Position numbers and translations under genes: made by a program
Part shown: piece after piece, positions 27,650 to 35,205 of the stretch
How positions within the stretch are numbered: position 1 is the stretch's first letter
Layout: each line of letters starts with the position of its first letter
Source of the DNA: Spirochaetaceae bacterium
GTDB lineage: Bacteria; Spirochaetota; Spirochaetia; DSM-27196; SLAA01
Reading direction: 5' to 3'
Length of the DNA: 35,205 nucleotides
Assembly: GCA_003552985.1 (NCBI GenBank)
Contig: PUPD01000101.1
Location: 1-35,205 of the forward strand
The notes under the pieces: generated by a model
The model's input: only the letters and a program-made list of their open reading frames with translations
What the model was told of the DNA's origin: nothing
The model's database searches: none

Positions 27650-28498
27650 ATGCAATCACGCAAGAATCACGGCAAAGACCTTGAGCTTACTAACGAGGGG
27701 ACGCTGAGTCTATTCTTCCTTGGCTCAGGAAGTGCTTTCGCCAAACAGTTGAATCAAAACAATGTCCTCGTCATTAAGGGAAACCGGCACGTCATGATCG
27801 ATTGCGGCACAAAAGCTCCCATGGCTCTCAGTCGTTTGGGGCTTTCGCTGGCCGAGATCGACACATTCCTGATTACGCACTCACACGCTGATCATATCGG
27901 TGGACTTGAAGAGGCGATGCTTCTGGGCCGCTACGTCGCAGGAAACAAGCAGCGCATGATCATAACGGCTGAGTATCAGGAGATTCTGTGGCATCAATCA
28001 CTCAGAGGCGGTGCGGAATACAACGAGGTCAATAACGGAAAAGGCTTAGGGTTTGAAGACTTCTGGGAGACCCTCCGTCCCCGCCCGCTTGCAGAATTCG
28101 CGCGTGACACGCGCGAGATTCAGATTGGCGACATCAACTTGAAAATAGTGCGAACCAATCACTTTCCGGAACAGTCCCAAACCTGGGAACAGAGCAACTA
28201 CTGCGTCGGGGTAATTATCGATGACCGCGTTCTGTTTACCGGAGACACGAAGTATGATCCGGAGTTCTTGGAGACCTATGATCGCAAGTTCAAGTTCGAA
28301 CGCATTTTTCACGACGCGCAGTTTCGAACAGGTGGAATCCACGCGTCGGTGGAAGAGTTGAAGCATCTACCGAAACCCATCAAGCGCCGTATGTTGCTTA
28401 TGCACTACCCAGACTCGTGGCGAGAGCACACCGACGAAGTACGCGCTGCCGGCTTCCGAGGGTTCGCGAAACAGGGATACTTCTACGACTTTCCCTGA
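27650..28498 (+). CDS. Metallo-beta-lactamase-fold hydrolase
   Basis: 282 residues. The MBL metal motif is His77-x-His79-x-Asp81-His82 (THSHADHIGG). Later ligands are plausible at NHF (~170), the Asp of FTGDTKYD and the His of LLMHYPD. The layout, with an early LFFLGSGSAF strand and a long insert, resembles the ribonuclease Z/phosphodiesterase-like branch, but the substrate cannot be told. No signal peptide: cytoplasmic. It has its own promoter and AAAGGA ribosome binding site. An exact dispersed 10-mer at 28073-28082 is translated as T-L-R-P-R in a variable loop. Confidence 0.85.
   Translation: MQSRKNHGKDLELTNEGTLSLFFLGSGSAFAKQLNQNNVLVIKGNRHVMIDCGTKAPMALSRLGLSLAEIDTFLITHSHADHIGGLEEAMLLGRYVAGNKQRMIITAEYQEILWHQSLRGGAEYNEVNNGKGLGFEDFWETLRPRPLAEFARDTREIQIGDINLKIVRTNHFPEQSQTWEQSNYCVGVIIDDRVLFTGDTKYDPEFLETYDRKFKFERIFHDAQFRTGGIHASVEELKHLPKPIKRRMLLMHYPDSWREHTDEVRAAGFRGFAKQGYFYDFP
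28073..28082 (+). repeat. Dispersed 10-mer CTCCGTCCCC in the MBL gene
   Basis: Exact copy, in frame as L-R-P-R. Confidence 0.8.
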
Positions 28499-28581
28499 TC
28501 CGCGCCGCCCGGCAGGCGGTCTTGATGCGCAGACACGCGGAATGCCGGGCCTTGATTCGCAAGCACGCGCAGTGCTCCACG

Positions 28582-28690
28582 CGACCTGGTGCTCCGTCCC
28601 CCGTTTCCCGTTTCCCAACCTGGTGCTCCGTCCCCCGTTCCCCTTTCCCCGTTTCCCTCGTTTCCTCCGTTTCCTGTCCCCGGCTTCCCA
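28582..28690. repeat. Intergenic repeat with two 10-mers in a polypyrimidine tract
   Basis: Exact CTCCGTCCCC copies at 28592-28601 and 28626-28635 lie in a ~21-bp direct repeat (a CCTGGTG prefix before each). Runs of CCCGTTTCCC, TTCCCCTTTCCCC and similar make the plus strand almost purely pyrimidine from about 28598 to 28690, ending in CTGTCCCCGGC. The 229-bp gap between the MBL and lipid-kinase genes (convergent) holds no gene. Confidence 0.8.
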
Positions 28691-28727
28691 CGCTTCCGGT
28701 GGCTTCCGGCAATACGGAGCGACGGGA

Positions 28728-29852
28728 TTAGGCTTCGGCGGGAGCTTTTAGGACCTGAAGCATGGGTTTGGTGCGTTCGAAACGAAGGGGAAACTGTTCG
28801 GGGCCGAGCCATCGGCCCTCGCCGTCGATCTGCAACGGGATTCGCCCGTCGTAACGGATTTCCACATGGTCGGCAGTGGCCATTTCGACACTCGATTGAT
28901 AGATGTGCTCGCCGTGGTACAGAAGCTTCTTCAGCGCCAGTTTGCGAATCAGGGGAATGGTGCGGATGGCGCAGATGTTATCGTCACTCGGCAGGATCTG
29001 CTTGTGTCCCCCGTAGTAGCGATGGCCCGAGACCCCGATCGCAAAAAGGATGAAGTCGCCGGCCAGAATGGTCGGCTTGCCTCCCAATCGTGAGCGCAGG
29101 ATCGCGCTCATGTGTCGCACCTTATAGACCGGCTCATAGAACAGTGTAGCGAGATCAGCGACGACTTTATACGTGTCGCCCGGCAAGCGCTTGCGCAACT
29201 TGTTGTTTGTATGCGTCACGAATGCATCGATCCCCACCGAGGTGATATTGAGCGCATACCGGCTGGGCTCGTTGTTCGGCGTCACTCGAATAGCTGCGGT
29301 ATGTCCCACTTTGCTAAGACGAGGCAGATCGCTGCAGGCCGCTGCCATAGACTCCGCGTCTGCACCGTCGTTCCCGCTTCCCATCGGCAGCCGGAATATC
29401 GCCAGATGCTTCAACGCTTTTCCGTCCAAATCGAGCAGTGGTCCGATGCACTCACTGTGCGTGCCGTCGCCGCCGGCGGTCATGAGAACCGCCCGACGCC
29501 GTTCCTGCTCCACCTGGCGGACGACCGCCTTGCCGAGCTCGGTTGCATGACCGGGGTACCGAGTCTCGAGCAGCACCCACTCGGGTTGCGGCGCAGGATC
29601 ACAGCCCGCAAAACGCTCCAGTGCATGCTCCAGACCGGCTAAGTGAGCGCCAAACCGCTTTCTGCGCGCAAAACCGCCGGCAGTTGGATTGACGACAACG
29701 TAGACACGTGGCCGATAGCGGCGCATATAAGGGGACTCGGCAAAAAGGCGCACCACATACTCGGCCCATGATCTAATACGTGGGGGCAACTCGTCACCAG
29801 CAGCGACGATCTCCTGTTCCGAGACAGATTTTAGAGATCGGTCGCGATTCAC
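28728..29852 (-). CDS. Diacylglycerol-kinase-catalytic-domain protein (lipid kinase-like)
   Basis: 374 residues. The DAGK catalytic motifs are present: NPTAGG (55-60) and TAGGDGT (Gly127-Gly-Asp-Gly-Thr131), followed by FRLPMGSGNDGAD, where the usual GTANDF reads GSGNDGA. The C-terminal beta-sandwich contains ALNITSVGIDAFV and ends RIPLQIDGEGRWLGPEQFPLRF, as in YegS/DgkB-like enzymes. It would phosphorylate a lipid (diacylglycerol or sphingoid type) at the inner membrane face. The first ~45 residues are an extra hydrophilic lead. It follows the Cys-rich gene on the minus strand, separated by a 90-bp gap with a hairpin. Confidence 0.85.
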   Translation of the reverse strand: MNRDRSLKSVSEQEIVAAGDELPPRIRSWAEYVVRLFAESPYMRRYRPRVYVVVNPTAGGFARRKRFGAHLAGLEHALERFAGCDPAPQPEWVLLETRYPGHATELGKAVVRQVEQERRRAVLMTAGGDGTHSECIGPLLDLDGKALKHLAIFRLPMGSGNDGADAESMAAACSDLPRLSKVGHTAAIRVTPNNEPSRYALNITSVGIDAFVTHTNNKLRKRLPGDTYKVVADLATLFYEPVYKVRHMSAILRSRLGGKPTILAGDFILFAIGVSGHRYYGGHKQILPSDDNICAIRTIPLIRKLALKKLLYHGEHIYQSSVEMATADHVEIRYDGRIPLQIDGEGRWLGPEQFPLRFERTKPMLQVLKAPAEA

Positions 29853-29866
29853 AAGGCTACGCTATG

Positions 29867-29933
29867 CCGCGATGCGCCCGGATATTGCACTACGTCCGGA
29901 TAGTGCAATACGCCCGAACACCGCGATGCGCCC
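29867..29933. repeat. Hairpin flanked by 13-bp direct repeats
   Basis: Perfect 10-bp arms TATTGCACTA (29883-29892) and TAGTGCAATA (29901-29910) enclose CGTCCGGA. The unit is bracketed by two identical CCGCGATGCGCCC copies (29867-29879 and 29921-29933). Inside, a CCGGATA(T/G)TGCA unit is also directly repeated. It lies in the 90-bp gap between the Cys-rich gene and the lipid kinase gene, both minus-strand. No T-tract follows on the minus strand, so it is not a standard terminator. Confidence 0.8.
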
Positions 29934-29942
29934 TGTGCAGGG

Positions 29943-30479
29943 TTAGACGTCACCGAACATATCCTCGAACCGGGCGCCGAAGAAGTTGATCTCGCTCACC
30001 TCTCGGCTGACGTGCGCCGGAAGCTCCGCCAACTTGATCTCGTGGCCCGGACACCCAAGACGCGCGCAGACATGTATTTCATCCCGACCGTTCGGCAAGC
30101 GCAACAGAATACTGTCCTCACCGCCGCATTCCTCCAGGACACAGGCGCGCTTCTCCATCAGACTGACTCCGCAGACTGGACAGGAGGCCTGTACCACCGG
30201 TTGCCCGTCGATATCCGTGGGCAGGAAACTGAAGAGTTTCGCATGACTGCCCCAGAAGGCGTCGACGAAGATCGAGCCTTCGTCATCTTTCACTTTAACA
30301 TGCAGCTTGATTGAAGGTTCACCGTGAATACGAACAGAGTCTACAGATAGGCTATGCCCCTCGGGACACCGCACGTCCTCTATCACGAGGAACTCTTGGC
30401 CGCCTCGGTTGACAACCTTAATCCCTGCCGGCAGCTTCCGCAAAAGCTCGACCGGTATTTCACGATGCGTGAGTTTCAT
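29943..30479 (-). CDS. Cys-rich probable zinc-binding protein of unknown function
   Basis: 178 residues from ATG 30479; an upstream ATG at 30515 is in frame. Family not recognised. The N-terminal part (1-~100) is beta-rich (VVNRGGQEFLVIEDVRCPEGHSL). The C-terminal half has a zinc-ribbon-like series: SCPVCGVSL, then RACVLEECGGE, then CARLGCPGH. That is seven Cys in about 60 residues plus the CPEGH upstream, enough for one or two metal sites. It ends in ISREV-like acidic sequence. It lies 39 bp downstream of the DUF59 gene at the end of the SUF operon and is probably co-transcribed with it. A link to iron-sulfur handling is suggested by context only. Confidence 0.7.
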   Translation of the reverse strand: MKLTHREIPVELLRKLPAGIKVVNRGGQEFLVIEDVRCPEGHSLSVDSVRIHGEPSIKLHVKVKDDEGSIFVDAFWGSHAKLFSFLPTDIDGQPVVQASCPVCGVSLMEKRACVLEECGGEDSILLRLPNGRDEIHVCARLGCPGHEIKLAELPAHVSREVSEINFFGARFEDMFGDV

Positions 30480-30518
30480 GAAGGGACTATAGCACCAGGC
30501 GACAACTGATGTCAAACG

Positions 30519-30830
30519 TTACGAAAACAGACCCAGACCCCATTTAACTTCTTCACTGGCCATCTCATGAGGATTCCAGGGTGGGTCAAAGGTCCAGTGT
30601 AGCCGCGCGGCGGAGATACTCTCGTCGGCTTGCAGCGTTTCAATCACTTCATTCGCCATCTGCGGACCGAGCGGACACATCGGTGTCGTCAGTGTCATCG
30701 TAATGTCAACCGAGCCGTCCTCATTGTGCACCGCATTGTACACCAGACCCAGATCCACTATCGAGAAGCCCAACTCCGGATCGATGACAGGCCGGATCTT
30801 GTCGAGCAGGTCTTCCTTACTGTACCCCAT
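30519..30830 (-). CDS. DUF59/MIP18-family iron-sulfur maturation protein (SufT-like)
   Basis: 103 residues, the size of stand-alone MIP18 domains. Motifs: KIRPVIDPELGFSIVDLGLVY, ITMTLTTPMCPLG with the conserved reactive Cys52, and FDPPWNPHEMASEEVKWGLGLF. Relatives (SufT, PaaD-like, CIA2/MIP18) help insert Fe-S clusters into target proteins. GGGGGGA lies eight bases before ATG 30830, which is why this start is preferred over ATG 30953. The gene overlaps the end of sufU by 14 bp, tying it to the SUF operon. Confidence 0.88.
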   Translation of the reverse strand: MGYSKEDLLDKIRPVIDPELGFSIVDLGLVYNAVHNEDGSVDITMTLTTPMCPLGPQMANEVIETLQADESISAARLHWTFDPPWNPHEMASEEVKWGLGLFS

Positions 30831-31248
30831 CGAGTAGTCCCCCCAAGGTATTCCACGGTAACAGAGCGCACTTAATCCGAACCGGGTAATTCTTAACGCC
30901 CTGCATCGCCTCAAGATCGGAGATTTCATCGGCAAAGTCCGGCTCGAGATCATCGAGCAGCATCCCCTTGAACTGCTTAAGGATTTCCCGTGCCTCCTGC
31001 GTTGAGCGGTCGTGCAGTGACTCGCACAGCAGATTGGCCGAGGCGCAGCAGATTGAACAGCCGACCCCCTCGTAGGACGCGTCGGTCACGACGTCGTCTT
31101 CAATCGACAGGAACAGCTCGAGATCGTCTCCGCAGCTCGGATTCGCCCCTTCCGCATGAAGACTGGCGCCTTCTATCTTCCTGCGGTTCTTCTTTGAGCG
31201 GTAGTTCTCGAGAATTATCTCCTGATACAGATCGTCTTCGAGACTCAT
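30817..31248 (-). CDS. sufU: SufU, zinc-dependent sulfurtransferase partner of SufS
   Basis: 143 residues. The ligand set of Bacillus-type SufU is present: Cys39 and Asp41 (NPSCGDD), Cys64 (GVGCSI) and Cys127 (RIKCALLPW). The extended region between the second and third ligands is that of SufU rather than IscU. Its role is to take the persulfide sulfur from SufS and pass it to SufBCD. Odd: the usual GCSIS-x-AS reads GCSICCAS, adding Cys67 and Cys68 next to the zinc site. The start overlaps the sufS stop (TAATG). Confidence 0.93.
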   Translation of the reverse strand: MSLEDDLYQEIILENYRSKKNRRKIEGASLHAEGANPSCGDDLELFLSIEDDVVTDASYEGVGCSICCASANLLCESLHDRSTQEAREILKQFKGMLLDDLEPDFADEISDLEAMQGVKNYPVRIKCALLPWNTLGGLLDGVQ

Positions 31249-32507
31249 TACCCGAACACACCTTTTATGCGGGCCAACCCATTGACCAACGCATCAATAT
31301 CTTCAGTGCTGTTGTACAGATAGAACGACGCGCGAACCGTACCGGTAACTCCGAATACCTGCATCAGAGGTTGCGCACAGTGGAACCCGGTGCGAACCGC
31401 AACACCTTCCTGATCGAGCAGGGCACCGGCGTCGTGAGGGTGCACATCAGCATAATTGAACGAGAAGATGCCGCCGCGCGACGAGAGATCATCCGGTCCA
31501 TAGGTGACCAGCTCGTCAACCTCACGCGCTCGTTCCACCATATACGCCAGCAGATCTCGCTCGTGAGCGGCGATCGCCTGCATGCCGACCTGCGACAGAA
31601 AGTCCACCGCCGCCCCCAACGCGATCACGCCGGCGATATTCGGAGTGCCACCCTCGAATCTATCCGGAATGGGCTTGTAGGTTGCCTCGTCGCGTCGGAC
31701 CTTTGTCACCATATCGCCGCCGTAGATCAGGGGGTCCATCTGCTCTAAGACCTCATTCTTAGCGTACAACACGCCGACGCCGGTTGGACCACACATCTTA
31801 TGTCCGGAGAATACCAGGAAGTCGCAATCGAGGCTGCGGACGTTCACCGGATGATGCGAAACATACTGAGCTCCATCCACCAACACAACCGCTTCCCGCG
31901 CGCGAGCCGCTGCTATAATTCGTGCCAGGTCCGGCATGTACCCGGTAACGTTCGACATCGCCGTCACCGCAACGAGCTTGGTGCGTTCAGTGATGACATC
32001 CTCGAGCGCGTCGAGCTGCAACGACCCGTCCGGATTGACCGGAATGAAACGCAGCGTAGCACCGGTCGCCTTGCAGGCCTCCTGCCACGGAACCAGATTG
32101 GCATGATGCTCGATCTCCGTAGTCACGAGCTCGTCGCCGGGGCCAAAGAACTTGCGCACGAAACCGTAGGCAACGACGTTGATCGCCTCAGTCGTCCCCT
32201 TGGTGAACACAATTGAGCCGTCACTCTCGGCGCCGATAAAGCGAGCCACCTTCTCACGGGTCTGATCGTATTCAACCGTCGCCTGTTCGCTGAACTCGTA
32301 CACGCCGCGGTGAATATTCGCCGAAAGCTCGGTGTAGTAATGCTGCTCAGCGGCGATCACCGATTCAGGCTTCAACGAGGTCGCACCGTTGTCCAAATAT
32401 GCAAACCGCTTGCCCCGCATGCGTCGCTGCAGCATCGGAAACTGTGCTCGAAGATGGTCTAGGTCGAGCGTCACCGAGTCTTGGCGGTCGAAAGTTGACT
32501 GTTTCAC
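31248..32507 (-). CDS. sufS: SufS, group II cysteine desulfurase
   Basis: 419 residues from GTG 32507, which follows TGGAGGA; ATG 32549 upstream is in frame but overlaps sufD. Motifs: YLDNGATS at the N-terminus, EHHANLVPWQ with the PLP-stacking His, SGHKMCGPTGVG with the PLP Lys237, and RTGFHCAQPLM with the persulfide Cys377. It removes sulfur from L-cysteine to give alanine and an enzyme persulfide for Fe-S assembly through SufU. It lies 23 bp after sufD and overlaps sufU by one base. Confidence 0.95.
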   Translation of the reverse strand: MKQSTFDRQDSVTLDLDHLRAQFPMLQRRMRGKRFAYLDNGATSLKPESVIAAEQHYYTELSANIHRGVYEFSEQATVEYDQTREKVARFIGAESDGSIVFTKGTTEAINVVAYGFVRKFFGPGDELVTTEIEHHANLVPWQEACKATGATLRFIPVNPDGSLQLDALEDVITERTKLVAVTAMSNVTGYMPDLARIIAAARAREAVVLVDGAQYVSHHPVNVRSLDCDFLVFSGHKMCGPTGVGVLYAKNEVLEQMDPLIYGGDMVTKVRRDEATYKPIPDRFEGGTPNIAGVIALGAAVDFLSQVGMQAIAAHERDLLAYMVERAREVDELVTYGPDDLSSRGGIFSFNYADVHPHDAGALLDQEGVAVRTGFHCAQPLMQVFGVTGTVRASFYLYNSTEDIDALVNGLARIKGVFG

Positions 32508-32530
32508 TTTAATCCTCCATGGGAAAGCTA

Positions 32531-33991
32531 CTACCAAATCTCGGTCCAATCAAACTCCAGTCCGGTTCTCGAGCGCAATGGCTCCATAATCAGGCGCCGA
32601 GCGTCCGCGTTGCGAGTCGGGAGGTCCATGCGCCTGAGAACATCCTGGTAGAACGCCGAGACAAGCAGCCGCGTGGCGTACTCCGTATCCAGTCCCCGCG
32701 AGCGCAGATAGTAAAGGTCATCGTCGACGGTTGAGGTCACCGTCGAGCCGTGGGAGCAGCGCACATCGTTCTCGATGATCTCAAGCTGAGGAATCGACTG
32801 CACGTGTGCTCCGTCCCCAAGCAGCAGCGTACGGTGTTCCTCGTAACCCTGCGAATGGGGAGAGCCGGACGGAATCTTGATATTGCCGGTAAACATTCCG
32901 GAGGACTCGTCATCAAGTACGGTCTTGATTGCGGCGTCACTGTAGCTGTGAGGGGCGTTGTGCTCGACAGTGAGCTTCATACCGGTGAACTGTTGTCCGC
33001 GAGCTCCCGTGAGGTCCCGTACCTCCGCCCGGCTCTCAGGCCCCATCAGGCTGTAGAGCCCCTCCACCATTGCAACCGCACCACCGAGCGTAACGCTGTC
33101 GGCCCGCAATACCGCGTTCTCTTCAACCATGATGCGCTCAAACGCGAAATGGCGCGCATGATCGGGCACGTCTTGAAGCCGCAGCATTGATAACCGCGCA
33201 TCACGTTCCAGCAAACCCTTGATAACGACGCAGGCTGTGGCGGGGACCTCGGTCAGACCAGCGTTCGCCCTACCGGGGGTCGCACCGCTGGGGGCCTCTG
33301 TCGCAACAGACCCGGCAGCAGCGGGATCCTTGGGTCCAGCACCGGCGTCAGTACCCGTGTCAGCAGCATAGGCAGACCCGGCAGCACCGCTATCACGGAC
33401 GCCGGCGTCGGTCTCGTCCGGGTCGCGATACTCGACGATCAGATCCAGAGCCGCACCCGGTTCCAGGTGGATATAGACCAGCGGGAGGCTGACGCGGCCC
33501 GGCGAGGGATGATTGATTCGGATACGCACCGGCTCCTCGACGGTGGTCCCTCGGGGGACATGGACGAAATAGGCGTCGCCGCTCAAGGCCTCGTTGAACG
33601 AGAAGAACTTATTCTCGGTAACGTCATTCGCTCGGCTTTTGTTGCGGCGGCGACGCTGTTCGAACAGCGTGCCGAAACGCTTGAGGAAGCGGGAACAGGC
33701 TTCGCTGGCCCCGCGGTCGTGGCGGGTCAGCCGCGTGATGAACCGCGCGTCACCGGCGGCGCTCATTGCGGGACTCGCCAAGGTAAGATCGTTGAAGCTG
33801 TAGCCGTTGTACGGCACCCGTCGCCAGGCCTCGTCGGGCGCCCCTGGAAGCGGAAGCTCCAACGCACGCTCTAGTGACGCAAGCTGCTCCTGAGTGACGT
33901 AGGACGCCGGATTGTCCCGCTTGAGCTCGTGAATGATCTCGTGTATCGTCAGCCGGCGTATCGGCTTATCAGCTAGACTTGCCATGACCAT
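32531..33991 (-). CDS. sufD: SufD, Fe-S scaffold complex subunit, with an Ala/Gly/Asp-rich insertion
   Basis: 486 residues, long for SufD (usually ~420-450). The right-handed beta-helix core is recognisable: FVHVPRGTTVEEPVRIRI, GMFTGNIKIPSGSPHSQGYEEHRTLLLGDGAHVQSIPQLEI and the ENDVRCSHGSTV segment with the conserved Cys/His. Residues ~191-250 are a low-complexity insertion (DETDAGVRDSGAAG and on) that interrupts the beta-helix and accounts for the extra length. SufD forms the SufBCD scaffold with SufB and the SufC ATPase. Start ATG 33991 is six bases after the sufB stop; ATG 33985 is equally possible. An exact dispersed 10-mer encodes the conserved G-D-G-A. Confidence 0.92.
   Translation of the reverse strand: MVMASLADKPIRRLTIHEIIHELKRDNPASYVTQEQLASLERALELPLPGAPDEAWRRVPYNGYSFNDLTLASPAMSAAGDARFITRLTRHDRGASEACSRFLKRFGTLFEQRRRRNKSRANDVTENKFFSFNEALSGDAYFVHVPRGTTVEEPVRIRINHPSPGRVSLPLVYIHLEPGAALDLIVEYRDPDETDAGVRDSGAAGSAYAADTGTDAGAGPKDPAAAGSVATEAPSGATPGRANAGLTEVPATACVVIKGLLERDARLSMLRLQDVPDHARHFAFERIMVEENAVLRADSVTLGGAVAMVEGLYSLMGPESRAEVRDLTGARGQQFTGMKLTVEHNAPHSYSDAAIKTVLDDESSGMFTGNIKIPSGSPHSQGYEEHRTLLLGDGAHVQSIPQLEIIENDVRCSHGSTVTSTVDDDLYYLRSRGLDTEYATRLLVSAFYQDVLRRMDLPTRNADARRLIMEPLRSRTGLEFDWTEIW
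32809..32818 (+). repeat. Dispersed 10-mer in a conserved sufD motif
   Basis: Exact CTCCGTCCCC; on the coding strand it reads L-G-D-G-A inside the conserved beta-helix motif, so it is not an insertion here. Confidence 0.75.
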
Positions 33992-33997
33992 CGGCGG

Positions 33998-35205
33998 TTA
34001 CCCAATTGATCCTTCCATCTCCAGTTGAATGAGTCGATTCAGCTCGACCGCGTACTCCATGGGTAGCTCTTTGGTAAACTCCTGCAGAAACCCATTGACG
34101 ACCATCAGCAGCGCATCCTCCTCTTTGATACCTCGGCTCATGAGATAGTAAACCGTCTCCGGGCTCACCTTACCAACCGTGGCTTCGTGCATCACGCTGA
34201 CGTCGTGCTTTTCCTCTACATCGATTGTGGGGTAGGTATCGGACTCCGAGAAGTCGTCCAGCAACAGCGCGTCGCATTCGACGTCGGTCTTGACGTGCCT
34301 GGCGCCCTTCAGGACTTTGATCAGCCCGCGGTACGAGCTCCGTCCCCCGTTTTGCGAGATCGATTTGGCGGTGATCGAGGAGGTGGTATGCGGGGCGGCA
34401 TGGATCATCTTGGCGCCGGCATCCTGGCGTTGGCCCTTGTTGGCGTACCCGATCGAGAGAACGCGTCCACGGGCTCCCGGCTCGGCTAAGAATACCGCCG
34501 GGTACTTCATCGTCGTCTTGGCACCGAGGTTGCCGTCCATCCACTCCACGGTGGCGTCCTTATGAGCCTTAGCGCGCTGGGTGACAAGATTCAGCACGTT
34601 GTTCGACCAGTTCTGAATGGTAGTGTAGCGCAAATAGGCACCCTCGAGCGCGAACAGCTCGATCACTCCGGTGTGGAACGCGGTTTTGGAGTAGACCGGC
34701 GCGGTACAGCCTTCGATGTAGTGCACCGAGGAGCCTTTATCGGCAATGATGATCGTGCGCTCGAACTGCCCGATACTCTCGGCGTTTATACGAAAGTAAG
34801 CTTGAAGGGGTATCTCGACCTTTACCCCCGGCGGAACGTACACGAAGCTGCCGCCCGACCACGCCGCCGAGTTCAGTGCTGCGAACTTGTTATCGGTCTG
34901 TGGAACAAGCGTGGCGATGTACTGCCGCACCAAATCGCCGTATTCTTTGACGGCGGTGTCGAAATCGAGAAACACCACGCCTTTCTTGCTCAGCTCTTCC
35001 TGGATGTGGTGATAGACGACCTCAGACTCGAACTGCGCTGAGACTCCGGCAAGAAACTTACGCTCGGCCTCAGGAACCCCGAGACGATCAAAGGTCTCCT
35101 TGATGTCCTCCGGGACCTCATCCCAGTCGTTGTACTTTTTGTCGGCCGCGCGGGCGTAGTAGTACAGCTCGGAGTAATCGATATCGTCGAACACGCTCTG
35201 GTCCA
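33998..35205 (-). CDS. sufB: SufB, Fe-S cluster scaffold subunit (N-terminus beyond window)
   Basis: 402 residues are visible, and the frame remains open to the window end (D-Q-S-V-F before the in-frame GTG 35194), so the true start lies outside; SufB is usually ~470. Hallmarks: SAAWSGGSFVYVPPGVKVEIPLQAYFRIN, EGCTAPVYS with the essential-type Cys, NGGRSSYRG, HVKTDVECDALLLDD and AEATVGKVS-like HEATVGKVSPE. It is the scaffold on which the nascent cluster forms. sufC would be expected directly upstream, outside the window. sufD follows after 6 bp. Confidence 0.95.
   Translation of the reverse strand, partial: DQSVFDDIDYSELYYYARAADKKYNDWDEVPEDIKETFDRLGVPEAERKFLAGVSAQFESEVVYHHIQEELSKKGVVFLDFDTAVKEYGDLVRQYIATLVPQTDNKFAALNSAAWSGGSFVYVPPGVKVEIPLQAYFRINAESIGQFERTIIIADKGSSVHYIEGCTAPVYSKTAFHTGVIELFALEGAYLRYTTIQNWSNNVLNLVTQRAKAHKDATVEWMDGNLGAKTTMKYPAVFLAEPGARGRVLSIGYANKGQRQDAGAKMIHAAPHTTSSITAKSISQNGGRSSYRGLIKVLKGARHVKTDVECDALLLDDFSESDTYPTIDVEEKHDVSVMHEATVGKVSPETVYYLMSRGIKEEDALLMVVNGFLQEFTKELPMEYAVELNRLIQLEMEGSIG
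34338..34347 (+). repeat. Dispersed 10-mer in a conserved sufB motif
   Basis: Exact CTCCGTCCCC; on the coding strand it encodes part of N-G-G-R-S-S, a motif conserved in all SufB proteins. Confidence 0.75.

Overview
The window is about 35 kb of moderately GC-rich bacterial chromosome with tightly packed genes on both strands. It has no rRNA, tRNA, CRISPR array or prophage that I can see. The gene mix is a response-regulator/multi-PAS/HisKA_2-type histidine kinase, a tricorn protease, an actinobacterial-type glycogen synthase, a SufBDSU iron-sulfur operon without IscU/IscS, several exported proteins, and a 4Fe-4S protein of the kind found in anaerobes. It suggests a free-living, probably anaerobic or facultative, Gram-negative-type bacterium. 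My best guess is a Spirochaetota member (Spirochaeta/Alkalispirochaeta-like), at low to moderate confidence, because no universal marker gene is present.

Layout. 1-3253: a divergent pair, a truncated exported M16 zinc protease (-) and an exported TPR-like protein (+). 3461-11023: a large hybrid histidine kinase (+) converging on a tricorn protease (-) that overlaps an upstream zinc alcohol dehydrogenase. 11256-15347: beta-carbonic anhydrase, a 42-residue lipoprotein, a methyltransferase coupled to a small exported barrel-like protein, a TVP38/DedA-type membrane protein and an unknown two-TM protein. 15581-19305: a palindromic operator in front of a 4Fe-4S redox protein, a CE4 polysaccharide deacetylase lipoprotein, and an exported unknown. 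19474-20116: a REP-associated tyrosine transposase (RAYT). 20134-25454: a cytosolic 5'-nucleotidase, glycogen synthase, moaD-moaE, and a membrane-protein pair resembling the DUF318/DUF1980 (TIGR03943) couple. 25721-29852: a DUF255/thioredoxin-fold protein, an MBL-fold hydrolase and a diacylglycerol-kinase-like protein. 29943-35205: a minus-strand SUF operon in the order sufB-sufD-sufS-sufU-DUF59 (SufT-like)-Cys-rich protein. SufB is cut by the window end; a sufC would be expected just beyond it.

The most striking feature is not a gene. The 10-mer CTCCGTCCCC (= GGGGACGGAG) occurs 18 times exactly by my reading, against about 0.07 expected by chance with uniform bases. Copies lie between genes, in clustered arrays, and inside reading frames in all three frames, often in low-complexity insertions of otherwise conserved enzymes. 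One copy sits just upstream of the RAYT gene. I read this as a RAYT-linked REP-like repeat family that has spread into coding DNA, or alternatively as a selected DNA site of the HIP1/Chi type. The conserved-motif copies in sufB and sufD are the best place to tell these apart.

A second regulatory signal is an exact 8-bp-armed palindrome (arms TCGGTAAC and GTTACCGA) overlapping the likely promoter of the 4Fe-4S protein gene. It fits a CRP/FNR-type, possibly HcpR-like, redox or nitrosative-stress regulator.
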